Shown: in pieces, positions 14,101 to 26,100 of the stretch | Position numbering within the stretch: the stretch's first letter is position 1 | Layout of the letters: each line of letters opens with the position of its first letter | Assembly (NCBI GenBank): GCA_035222895.1 | Contig: JAVYIG010002353.1 | Coordinates: 124,001-188,000, forward strand | Source of the DNA: Strongylocentrotus droebachiensis | Lineage: Eukaryota > Echinodermata > Echinoidea > Camarodonta > Strongylocentrotidae | Direction of reading: 5' to 3' | DNA: 64,000 nucleotides | Made by a program: the position numbers and the translations under genes | The notes under the pieces: model-generated | Database searches by the model: none | Told to the model about the DNA's origin: nothing | What the model saw: the letters and a program-made list of their open reading frames with translations, nothing else

Positions 14101-17100
14101 TTTTTTCAAAAAAGGGATGTTTTTTTTAATTTTCCAATATTTGCCCTAACATTCTTTTTGGGAACGGGAGTAATATTACTGCTAAGAGCATGTTGGGACT
14201 ATCACGGAGAGAAAACAGAGAGGATTGAAAATTTTCATTTTTTGGCTAAAACAATGTGCCTTTTTTTCAAAAAAGGGATGTTTTTTTTAATTTTCCAATA
14301 TTTGCCCTAACATTCTTTTTGGGAACAAACGGAAGTAATATTACAGCTAAGAGCATGTTGGGACTATCAAGGAGAGAAAACAGAGAGGATTGAAAATTTT
14401 CATTTTTTGGCTAAAACGATGAGCCATTTTTTCAAAAAAGGGGCGTTTTTTTTAATTTTCCATTATTTGCCCTAACATTCTTTTTGGGGACAAACAAGAC
14501 CAACATATTGATTCTAAGGGCATGTCTGGACTATCACGGAGAGAAAATGGAGAGGATTGAAAATGTTTATTTTGTGGCAAAAAAACGATGAGCTTACCCC
14601 TTGCCATTTTTTCAAAAAAGGGGCGGTTTTTCGAATTTTCCAATATTTGCCCTAACATTCCTTTTTGGGAACAAACGGGAGTAATATTACAGCTAAGAGC
14701 ATGTTGTGACTATCAAGGAGAGAAAACAGAGAGGATTGAAAAATTTCATTTTTTGGCTAAAACAATGAGCCTTTTTTTCAAAAAAGGGATGTTTTTTTTA
14801 ATTTTCCAATATTTGCCCTAACATTCTTTTTGGGAACAAACGGGAGAAATATTACTGCTAAGAGCATGTTGGGACTATCACGGAGAGAAAACAGAGAGGA
14901 TTGAAAATTTTCATTTTTTGGCTAAAACAATGAGCCTTTTTTTCAAAAAAGTGACGTTTTTTTTAATTTTCCAATATTTGCCCTAACATTCTTTTTGGGA
15001 ACAAACGGAAGTAATATTACTGCTAAGAGCATGTTGGGACTATCAAGGAGAGAAAACAGAGAGGATTGAAAATTTTCATTTTTTGGCTAAAACGATGAGC
15101 CATTTTTTCAAAAAAGGGGCGTTTTTTTTAATTTTCCATTATTTGCCCTAACATTCTTTTTGGGGACAAACAAGACCAACATATTGATTCTAACGGCATG
15201 TCTGGACTATCACGGAGAGAAAATGGAGAGGATTGAAAATGTTTATTTTGTGGCAAAAAAACGATCAAAAAAGGGGCGGTTTTTCGAATTTTCCAATATT
15301 TGCCCTAACATTCTTTTTGGGGACAAACAAGACCAACATATTGATTCTAAGGGCATGTCGGGACTATCACGGAGAGAAAACAGAGAGGATTGAAAATTTT
15401 CATTTTTTGGCTAAAACAATGAGCTAACCCCTTGCCATTTTTTCATAAAAGGGGTGGTTTTCGAATTGTCAAATATTTGCCCTAATATCCTTTTTGGGAA
15501 CAAACGGGATTCATAATGATTCTAAGTGCATGTTGGGACTATCATGATGAGAAAACGGAGATGATTGAAAATTTTCGTTTTGTGCCAAAAACGATGAGCC
15601 ATTTTTTCAAAAAAGGGGCGTTTTTTTTAATTTTCCATTATTTGCCCTAACATTCTTTTTGGGGACAAACAAGACCAACATATTGATTCTAAGGGCATGT
15701 CTGGACTATCACGGAGAGAAAACAGAGAGGATAGAAAATTTTCATTTTTTGGCTAAAACAATGAGCTAACCCCTTGCCATTTTTTCATAAAAGGGGTGGT
15801 TTTCGAATTGTCAAATATTTGCCCTAATATCCTTTTTGGGAACAAACGGGATTCATAATGATTCTAAGTGCATGTTGGGACTATCATGATGAGAAAACGG
15901 AGATGATTGAAAATTTTCGTTTTGTGCCAAAAACGATGAGCTAACCCCTTGCCATTTTTTCAAAAAAGGGGCGGTTTTTTTAATTTTCCATTATTTGCCC
16001 TAACATTCTTTTTGGGAACAAACGGGAGTAATATTCCTGCTAAGAGCATGTTGGGACTGTCACGGAGAGAAATCAGAGAGGATTGAAAATTTTCATTTTT
16101 TGGGCTAAAACAATGAGCTTACCCCTTGCCATTTTTTTCAAAAAAGGGGCGGTTTTTTTAATTTTCCAATATTTGCCCTAACATTCTTTTTGGAAACAAA
16201 CAGGAGTAATATTACTGCTAAGAGCATGTTGGGACCATCATTGAGAGAAAACAGAGAGGATTGAAAATTTTCATTTTTTGGCTAAAACAATGGGCTAACC
16301 CCTTGCCATTTTTTTCAAAAAAGGGGCGGTTTTCGAATTTTCCAATATTTGCCCTAATATCCTTTTTGGGAACAAACGGGAGTCATATTGATTCTAAGGG
16401 CATGTTGGGACTATCACGGAGAGAAAATAGAGAGGATTGAAAATGTTTATTTTGTGGCAAAAAAACGATGAGCTTACCCCTTGCCATTTTTTCAAAAAAG
16501 GGGCGGTTTTTCGAATTTTCCAATATTTGCCCTAACATTCTTTTTGGGGACAAACAAGACCAACATATTGATTCTAAGGGCATGTCGGGACTATCACGGA
16601 GAGAAAACAGAGAGGATTGAAAATTTCATTTTTTGGCTAAAACAATGAGCTAACCCCTTGCCATTTTTTCATAAAAGGGGCGGTTTTCGAATTGTCAAAT
16701 ATTTGCCCTAATATCCTTTTTGGGAACAAACGGGATTCATAATGATTCTAAGTGCATGTTGGGACTATCATGATGAGAAAACGGAGATGATTGAAAATTT
16801 TCGTTTTGTGCCAAAAACGATGAGCTAACCCCTTGCCATTTTTTCAAAAAAGGGGCCGTTTTTTTAATTTTCCATTATTTGCCCTAACATTCTTTTTGGG
16901 AACAAACGGGAGTAATATTCCTGCTAAGAGCATGTTGGGACTATCACGGAGAGAAATCAGAGAGGATTGAAAATTTTCATTTTTTGGGCTAAAACAATGA
17001 GCTAACCCCTTGCCATTTTTTCAAAAAAGGGACGGTTTTCGAATTTTCCAATATTTGCCCTAATATCCTTTTTGGGAACAAACGGGAGTCATATTGATTC

Positions 17101-20100
17101 TAAGGGCATGTTGGGACTATCACGGAGAGAAAATGGAGAGGATTGAAAATGTTTATTTTGTGGCAAAAAAACGATGAGCTTACCCCTTGCCATTTTTTCA
17201 AAAAAGGGGCTGTTTTTCGAATTTTCCAATATTTGCCCTAACATTCCTTTTTGGGAACAAACGGGAGTAATATTACAGCTAAGAGCATGTTGTGACTATC
17301 AAGGAGAGAAAACAGAGAGGATTGACAATTTTCATTTTTTGGCTAAAACAATGAGCCTTTTTTTCAAAAAAGGGATGTTTTTTTTAATTTTCCAATATTT
17401 GCCCTAACATTCTTTTTGGGAACGGGAGTAATATTACTGCTAAGAGCATGTTGGGACTATCACGGAGAGAAAACAGAGAGGATTGAAAATTTTCATTTTT
17501 TGGCTAAAACAATGTGCCTTTTTTTCAAAAAAGGGATGTTTTTTTTAATTTTCCAATATTTGCCCTAACATTCTTTTTGGGAACAAACGGAAGTAATATT
17601 ACAGCTAAGAGCATGTTGGGACTATCAAGGAGAGAAAACAGAGAGGATTGAAAATTTTCATTTTTTGGCTAAAACGATGAGCCATTTTTTCAAAAAAGGG
17701 GCGGTTTTTTTAATTTTCCATTATTTGCCCTAACATTCTTTTTGGGGACAAACAAGACCAACATATTGATTCTAAGGGCATGTCTGGACTATCACGGAGA
17801 GAAAATGGAGAGGATTGAAAATGTTTATTTTGTGGCAAAAAAACGATGAGCTTACCCCTTGCCATTTTTTCAAAAAAGGGGCGGTTTTTCGAATTTTCCA
17901 ATATTTGCCCTAACATTCCTTTTTGGGAACAAACGGGAGTAATATTACAGCTAAGAGCATGTTGTGACTATCAAGGAGAGAAAACAGAGAGGATTGAAAA
18001 ATTTCATTTTTTGGCTAAAACAATGAGCCTTTTTTTCAAAAAAGGGATGTTTTTTTTAATTTTCCAATATTTGCCCTAACATTCTTTTTGGGAACAAACG
18101 GGAGAAATATTACTGCTAAGAGCATGTTGGGACTATCACGGAGAGAAAACAGAGAGGATTGAAAATTTTCATTTTTTGGCTAAAACAATGAGCCTTTTTT
18201 TCAAAAAAGTGACGTTTTTTTTAATTTTCCAATATTTGCCCTAACATTCTTTTTGGGAACAAACGGGAGTAATATTACAGCTAAGAGCATGTTGGGACTA
18301 TCAAGGAGAGAAAACAGAGAGGATTGAAAATTTTCATTTTTTGGCTAAAACGATGAGCCATTTTTTCAAAAAAGGGGCGGTTTTTTTAATTTTCCATTAT
18401 TTGCCCTAACATTCTTTTTGGGGACAAACAAGACCAACATATTGATTCTAAGGGCATGTCTGGACTATCACGGAGAGAAAATGGAGAGGATTGAAAATGT
18501 TTATTTTGTGGCAAAAAAACGATGAGCTTACCCCTTGCCATTTTTTCAAAAAAGGGGCGGTTTTTCGAATTTTCCAATATTTGCCCTAACATTCCTTTTT
18601 GGGAACAAACGGGAGTAATATTACAGCTAAGAGCATGTTGTGACTATCAAGGAGAGAAAACAGAGAGGATTGAAAAATTTCATTTTTTGGCTAAAACAAT
18701 GAGCCTTTTTTTCAAAAAAGGGATGTTTTTTTTAATTTTCCAATATTTGCCCTAACATTCTTTTTGGGAACAAACGGGAGAAATATTACTGCTAAGAGCA
18801 TGTTGGGACTATCACGGAGAGAAAACAGAGAGGATTGAAAATTTTCATTTTTTGGCTAAAACAATGAGCCTTTTTTTCAAAAAAGTGACGTTTTTTTTAA
18901 TTTTCCAATATTTGCCCTAACATTCTTTTTGGGAACAAACGGGAGTAATATTACAGCTAAGAGCATGTTGGGACTATCAAGGAGAGAAAACAGAGAGGAT
19001 TGAAAATTTTCATTTTTTGGCTAAAACAATGAGCTAACCCCTTGCCATTTTTTTCAAAAAAGGGACGGTTTTCGAATTTTCCAATATTTGCCCTAACATT
19101 CTTTTAGGGAACAAACGGGAGTAATATTACTGCTAAGAGCATGTTGGGATTATCACAGAGAAAAAACAGAGAGGATTGAAAATTTTCATTTTTTGGCTAA
19201 AACAATGAGCCTTTTTTTCAAAAAAGGGATGTTTTTTTTAATTTTCCAATATTTGCCCTAACATTCTTTTTGGGAACAAACGGGAGTAATATTACTGCTA
19301 AGAGCATGTTGGGACTATCACGGAGAGAAAACAGAGAGGATTGAAAATTTTCATTTTTTGGCTAAAACAATGAGCCTTTTTTTCAAAAAAGGGACGTTTT
19401 TTTAATTTTCCAATATTTGCCCTAACATTCTTTTTGGGAACAAACGGGAGTAATATTACAGCTAAGAGCATGTTGGGACTATCAAGGAGAGAAAACAGAG
19501 AGGATTGAAAATTTTCATTTTTTGGCTAAAACAATGAGCTAACCCCTTGCCATTTTTTTCAAAAAAGGGACGGTTTTCGAATTTTCCAATATTTGCCCTA
19601 ACATTCTTTTAGGGAACAACAGGAGTAATATTACTGCTAAGAGCATGTTGGGATTATCACGGAGAGAAAACAGAGAGGATTGAAAATTTTCATTTTTTGG
19701 CTAAAACAATGAGCCTTTTTTTCAAAAAAGGGGCGTTTTTTTTATTTTTTCCAATATTTGCCCTAACATTCTTTTTGGGAACAAACGGGAGTAATATTAC
19801 TGCTAAGAGTATGTTGGGACTATCACGGAGAGAAAACAGAGAGGATTGAAAATTTTCATTTTTTGGCTAAAACAATGAGCCTTTTTTTCAAAAAAGGGAC
19901 GTTTTTTTTAATTTTCCAATATTTGCCCTAACATTCTTTTTGGGAACAAACGGGAGTAATATTACAGCTAAGAGCATGTTGGGACTATCAAGGAGAGAAA
20001 ACAGAGAGGATTGAAAATTTTCATTTTTTGGCTAAAACAATGAGCTAACCCCTTGCCATTTTTTTCAAAAAAGGGACGGTTTTCGAATTTTCCAATATTT

Positions 20101-23100
20101 GCCCTAACATTCTTTTAGGGAACAAACGGGAGTAATATTACTGCTAAGAGCATGTTGGGATTATCACAGAGAAAAAACAGAGAGGATTGAAAATTTTCAT
20201 TTTTTGGCTAAAACAATGAGCCTTTTTTTCAAAAAAGGGATGTTTTTTTTAATTTTCCAATATTTGCCCTAACATTCTTTTTGGGAACAAACGGGAGTAA
20301 TATTACTGCTAAGAGCATGTTGGGACTATCACGGAGAGAAAACAGAGAGGATTGAAAATTTTCATTTTTTGGCTAAAACAATGAGCCTTTTTTTCAAAAA
20401 AGGGACGTTTTTTTAATTTTCCAATATTTGCCCTAACATTCTTTTTGGGAACAAACGGGAGTAATATTACAGCTAAGAGCATGTTGGGACTATCAAGGAG
20501 AGAAAACAGAGAGGATTGAAAATTTTCATTTTTTGGCTAAAACAATGAGCTAACCCCTTGCCATTTTTTTCAAAAAAGGGACGGTTTTCGAATTTTCCAA
20601 TATTTGCCCTAACATTCTTTTAGGGAACAACAGGAGTAATATTACTGCTAAGAGCATGTTGGGATTATCACGGAGAGAAAACAGAGAGGATTGAAAATTT
20701 TCATTTTTTGGCTAAAACAATGAGCCTTTTTTTCAAAAAAGGGGCGTTTTTTTTATTTTTTCCAATATTTGCCCTAACATTCTTTTTGGGAACAAACGGG
20801 AGTAATATTACTGCTAAGAGTATGTTGGGACTATCACGGAGAGAAAACAGAGAGGATTGAAAATTTTCATTTTTTGGCTAAAACAATGAGCCTTTTTTTC
20901 AAAAAAGGGACGTTTTTTTTAATTTTCCAATATTTCCCCTAACATTCTTTTTGGGAACAAACGGGAGTAATATTACAGCTAAGAGCATGTTGTGACTATC
21001 AAGGAGAGAAAACAGAGAGGATTGAAAATTTTCATTTTTTGGCTAAAACAATGAGCTAACCCCTTGACATTTTTTCAAAAAAGGGGCAGTTTTTTTAATT
21101 TTCCAATATTTGCACTAACATTCTTTTTGGGAACAAACAGGAGTAATAATACTGCTAAGGGCATAATGGGACTATCACGATGAGAAAACAAAGAGGATTG
21201 AATTTTTTTTATTTTTTGGCTTAAACAATGAGCTATTTTTTCAAAAAAGGGGCATTTTTTTAATTTTTTCCAATATTTGCCCTAACATTCTTTTTGGGAA
21301 CAAACGGGAGTAATATTACTGCTAAGAGTATGTTGGGACTATCATGGAGAGAAAACAGAGAGGATTGAAAATTTTCATTTTTTGGCTAAAACAATGAGCC
21401 ATTTTTTCAAAAAAGGGACGGTTTTCGAATTTTCCAATATTTGCCCTGATATCCTTTTTGGGTACAAACGGGAGTCATATTGATTCTAAGGGCATGTTGG
21501 GACTATCATGATGAGAAAACGGAGAGGATTGAAAAATTTCATTTTTTGGCTAAAACAATGAGCTATTTTTTAAAAAAAGGGGCGTTTTTTTTTAATTTTT
21601 TCCAATATTTGCCCTAACATTCTTTTTGGGAACAAACGGGAGTAATATTACTGCTAAGAGTATGTTGGGACTATCATGGAGAGAAAACAGAGAGGATTGA
21701 AAATTTTCATTTTTTGGCTAAAACAATGAGCCATTTTTTCAAAAAAGGGACGGTTTTCGAATTTTCCAATATTTGCCCTGATATCCTTTTTGGGTACAAA
21801 CGGGAGTCATATTGATTCTAAGGGCATGTTGGGACTATCATGATGAGAAAACGGAGAGGATTGAAAAATTTCATTTTTTGGCTAAAACAATGAGCTAACC
21901 CCTTGCCATTTTTTCAAAAAAGGGGCGGTTTTTTTAATTTTCCAATATTTGCCCTAACATTCTTTTTGGGAACAAACGGTAGTAATATTACTGCTAAGAG
22001 CATGTTGGGACTATCACGGAGAGAAAACAGAGAGGATTGAAAATTTTCATTTTTTGGCTAAAACAATGAGCCATTTTGGGAGTCATAATGATTCTAAGGG
22101 CATGTTGGGACTATCATGGAGAGAAAACGGAGAGGATATCCCTTTTTGGCTTAAACGATGAGCTAACCCCCTTCCTGCCCCCCTGCCATTTTTTTTTTTA
22201 AAGAGGCAGTTTTTCAATTTTCCAATATTTGCCCTCACACACTTTTTGGAAAACAAATGGGGTTCACTTTAATTCTGAGGGCAATTTAGGATTATTATAA
22301 TGAGAAAAATGGAGAGGATTCAAAATGTTAATATTTTGGCAAAAAACGATGAAGCTACCCCTTGCGATTTTGCCCAAAAGTAGCCATCAACGAATTCATC
22401 CCAAATTGGCTGTAACGCCCCTTTATGGAACAAATAGGAATCAATATAATTCTGAGGGCATTTTTGGACTCGTATGATGAGAAAAAACAGAGATGAATTG
22501 AACAAAATGTATTTCTTAGCCAAGAAAGATTAACAAATCTCTTACCTTTTTTCCCCCAAAAGTGGCGATTTTCGAATTTTCCCAAAATTTGCCTTTAAGG
22601 GACTCTGTAACATTGCCTCAGATTTTGAAACAAAATCCAGGATGTAGCTCATGTTGCATCATAATTATAAACCCTTAGGTCAGTCAGGAATCCCATGACT
22701 TTTACAAGCTGATTGCCTATCTGATTATCAAGATATTTCTGATTGGAAATTGAAATTTCATTTATCTTTTCCGAACGGTTTTGACAACACTACAGTCTAC
22801 TATGGCATTAGTGGTCGCTCAAAGACCTACTGCTACCAGCATTTCTTTTTCTCTTGAAAACTGATGGTACAACTTGCATGAAGTAGCATACTAAAGTTCC
22901 TTTACATGCATGTAGCTTTTCCATGATGATACAAATGGAAATAATTCAAATACCGGTACCAGTATATTCAAGTTTGCATACACACTTAAAAGCATGTTGT
23001 GTGCACTAAAAGATAATACCGGGTACAGCTCTATAGTGCGAGACTTCTATATAGCAGTTCCAATGGCTGCAACTTAACTAATGCTATCACATTTTCTATT

Positions 23101-26100
23101 CTTAAGTCATAAAACTACATATATGAGAATTTGGGGGGTTCTTTTGCGGTCAACCCATTCTTAAAAAGTTTGCATGAGGAAAGTCCTTTCATAATGCAAA
23201 ACTCTACTTTTTTCAGGAGTCTACAAGAGTAAAAGTTTCTGATTTTGTTGATGCAAGTGTAATAAATACAGATATCTTCAGCAGATATTGGTATATATTG
23301 TCCTGGAAAATGTTGAAGCAAGCTGAATTAAAGCTTGCACTAAGTCAAGAGTAACACAAAAATTTAGATCTCCAAAGCTCCTTTGAAAAATTAGACTTTA
23401 AATTCAACTTAAAATATTTGGACATTCTGTTAATCTGTATAGACCTCATTAAGTTATCAGGCCAAGCCTATATCCCAGTCACAGTGACAAAACTGACATT
23501 GAACATTACATTTATCAGGAGTTGGTGCATGCCGAACTCTCCCTGAGCAGAGCAGAGCCATCATCAGACCATTGGAAATGGTGAGTAGTATCACAAATTG
23601 ACAGTTATCGGATGTTCAAATGTGGTGACTGATGTTCACTGTTCAGATTTTTTCACAATTAAGAAAAAAAAGAGGAACAAAAGTGTGAAGGGAAAAAAAA
23701 GACCATCAGTTTTTGAGAATTGCAGATGTCCCTGTCCTAGATTCATTCCAAAGATGGTTTTGTACTGATCTCTGATAAGCCCCATATATGACAAAATGTG
23801 TTCTGTTATTCCTGTGAAAGACCTTTAATAATAGGAATATGATAAAAAATATAATTCCCTCACAAATCCTGGAACTGACTGGAGACCACCGAAGGGGCCA
23901 ATAACACAGACAGTAAATCAATACGACCCAGACCTCGATTATCCAGCAGTTTAAAATCGATATGCATCGGTTCAGCAGGGTGAACGGGGTATAGGATGCA
24001 ATCTTATCTTCTCACCTTGGAGCATCCTGGTGTGAAAGCCCCCGGCACAGCAAACAGCACCCCAGTCTTTCCCTTGAAGAGCTCTGCAACATTCACTTTA
24101 TCTCCCGGCGTACCCTCACACACCTCTACGCTTGGTACGGGGTCCCCAGCCTGAAAGTTTAAAACATAAATGGATACACTGTCACATTTCTCTCTTCTCT
24201 GATTGGATATTTCACCTCCATCATCATTGGTTCTTGATGCAGAATAATACCAATATTTCATTTGATGCTGTTTGATTTCTTCAACATTCAAAAAATGTAC
24301 TGTAAATTCTTTCCAACTTCACACAATTGGCCATTTTTGTAATGTAATCAAGTTTATGTGCCTTATTCAAGCGCCTCAATACAAATAATTTCATTCACCT
24401 GTTAAAAATGGTCAGGATTTGAATTGCATACATTAGTTGGCGCTAGGTACTAGCACTATGAATATGACGGACAAAGAAAGCGGACAAAATATACAGTTCC
24501 TCAGGTAGACAAAGAAACATACCTTCACTGCTATTATGTAAAAAGGTGAATATGCATGTGACACCTGTTCTACACATTTTTACATAATAGCAGTGAAGGG
24601 ATGTTCCTTTGTCTATCTGAGGAACTGTATATTTTGTCCGCTTTCTTTGTCAGTCATATTCATAGTGTAGGTAGGAAAAACAGTACTACATGCCCTACCT
24701 AACAACACTTAATGCAATTTGCATTCCATTGAATTGAAATACATTATTGCACTAAAGTATGAATTTGGTTACATTACAAAACAGGCCTATTCCTATAAGC
24801 CAGAAGCCTGTGCCAAATTATTCACCCCAGCCAAAAGAAATTGTTAGGATTTTTTCAACTCAACCATTGATCGAGCATCTTCACCTGTTTAAATATATAT
24901 GAGGAGCTTGCTAGGTATGCAAGCAATTGTTATTTCTATGCTGAAATTCTGTAACCATTCTCGTGTTTAAATATCTCGCATGATCCTCTGTTAACTATTA
25001 TGTCCTCTACATACCTAGGTGAAAATGTTCAATGGGTGTGTTTTACACAATCCTTTCAATATTGTTTGGCTACTTTTGATAAAGCAATGCAATTTTTACA
25101 TCTTTATAACTTATAAATGAAATGATAACTTGACACAAAACTTGCACTACAAGAAACTTAAAATACTCAGCGTTGCACGATCAAATCTGAAATGAACCCT
25201 TTTCTTTTTCTTCAGTTGCAGTACAGGCCGTCGCAGGTGTATACTTGTCATACTGTTGAATTTTATTCCATTACATATCATCAAGTTTACTTGTCCTTAC
25301 ATAGTCAACTACAAAATCAAGCTTTGCGTTTAATAATCACATTAGTTTGTTAGATCTACCTGCTTGACGGCTGCGTCAGGAGAGTAGCTCTTTCGAACTG
25401 TTATCACATGTGTGTAGCTTATGGACCCTTTCATTTTGTCCAAAAAATTTCAAATGGGCATAGAAAATTACCTGAGATTACAGATTTTTCATTAATTTTT
25501 TCCACAAGGCAACTCATTCAAAAACATTCAAGGGCATGTAGAGCTGTTGACTGTTGACTTAAACCCAAAATAATAAAACACACTTAACTATAGGATAACC
25601 AGTTTTAGACTTTTAGCAGGATAAAGACAAGATTAACAGTAATAATTGAATAAGAAACTTAACTGTTTAGTATAACTGTTTAGTATAGGCCATGTAAAAT
25701 TGATTTCATGTTGATCGTCCCCGCCCGCTTCCTTTTTGGGGGCCGCCTCCTATTTTTTGTTATTTGTTATTTATTTATTTATTTATTTATTTATTTTTTT
25801 TTGAATTTTTTTTTGAATTTTTTTTTTTTTTTGAAAGAAAAAAAACATGAAAAACACTGCTAAAATGGCTCTATTTCTGATTAAAAAAAAAAAAAAATTG
25901 TCGGCGGCCATTTTGAAAAAAAATAGCCTCGACTGTCAGGGAAAATGTACCGAGCGGCCATTTTGAGCGGCCATTTTGAAATATCAAATATCAAATAACA
26001 TGGTACACCCTCCTCCTCTTTTTCAAAAAATCCAGACGATCAACATGTAATCAATTTTACATGGCCATAACTGTGTTAGCAAAGCATTTTAAGAGAACCA

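Noticed and set aside
10873..18755. Many open frames of 60-83 codons on both strands, some repeated exactly
   Set aside because: All fall in the satellite and repeat because the monomer repeats; none has codon or domain character.
10190..22610. One CCCTAA/TTAGGG-like word per satellite unit, as if telomere-derived
   Set aside because: Only a single hexamer per 169 bp and not in tandem; best explained by chance in the ancestral monomer.
10190..22610. CRISPR-like array
   Set aside because: Direct head-to-tail monomers without unique spacers, in an animal intron.
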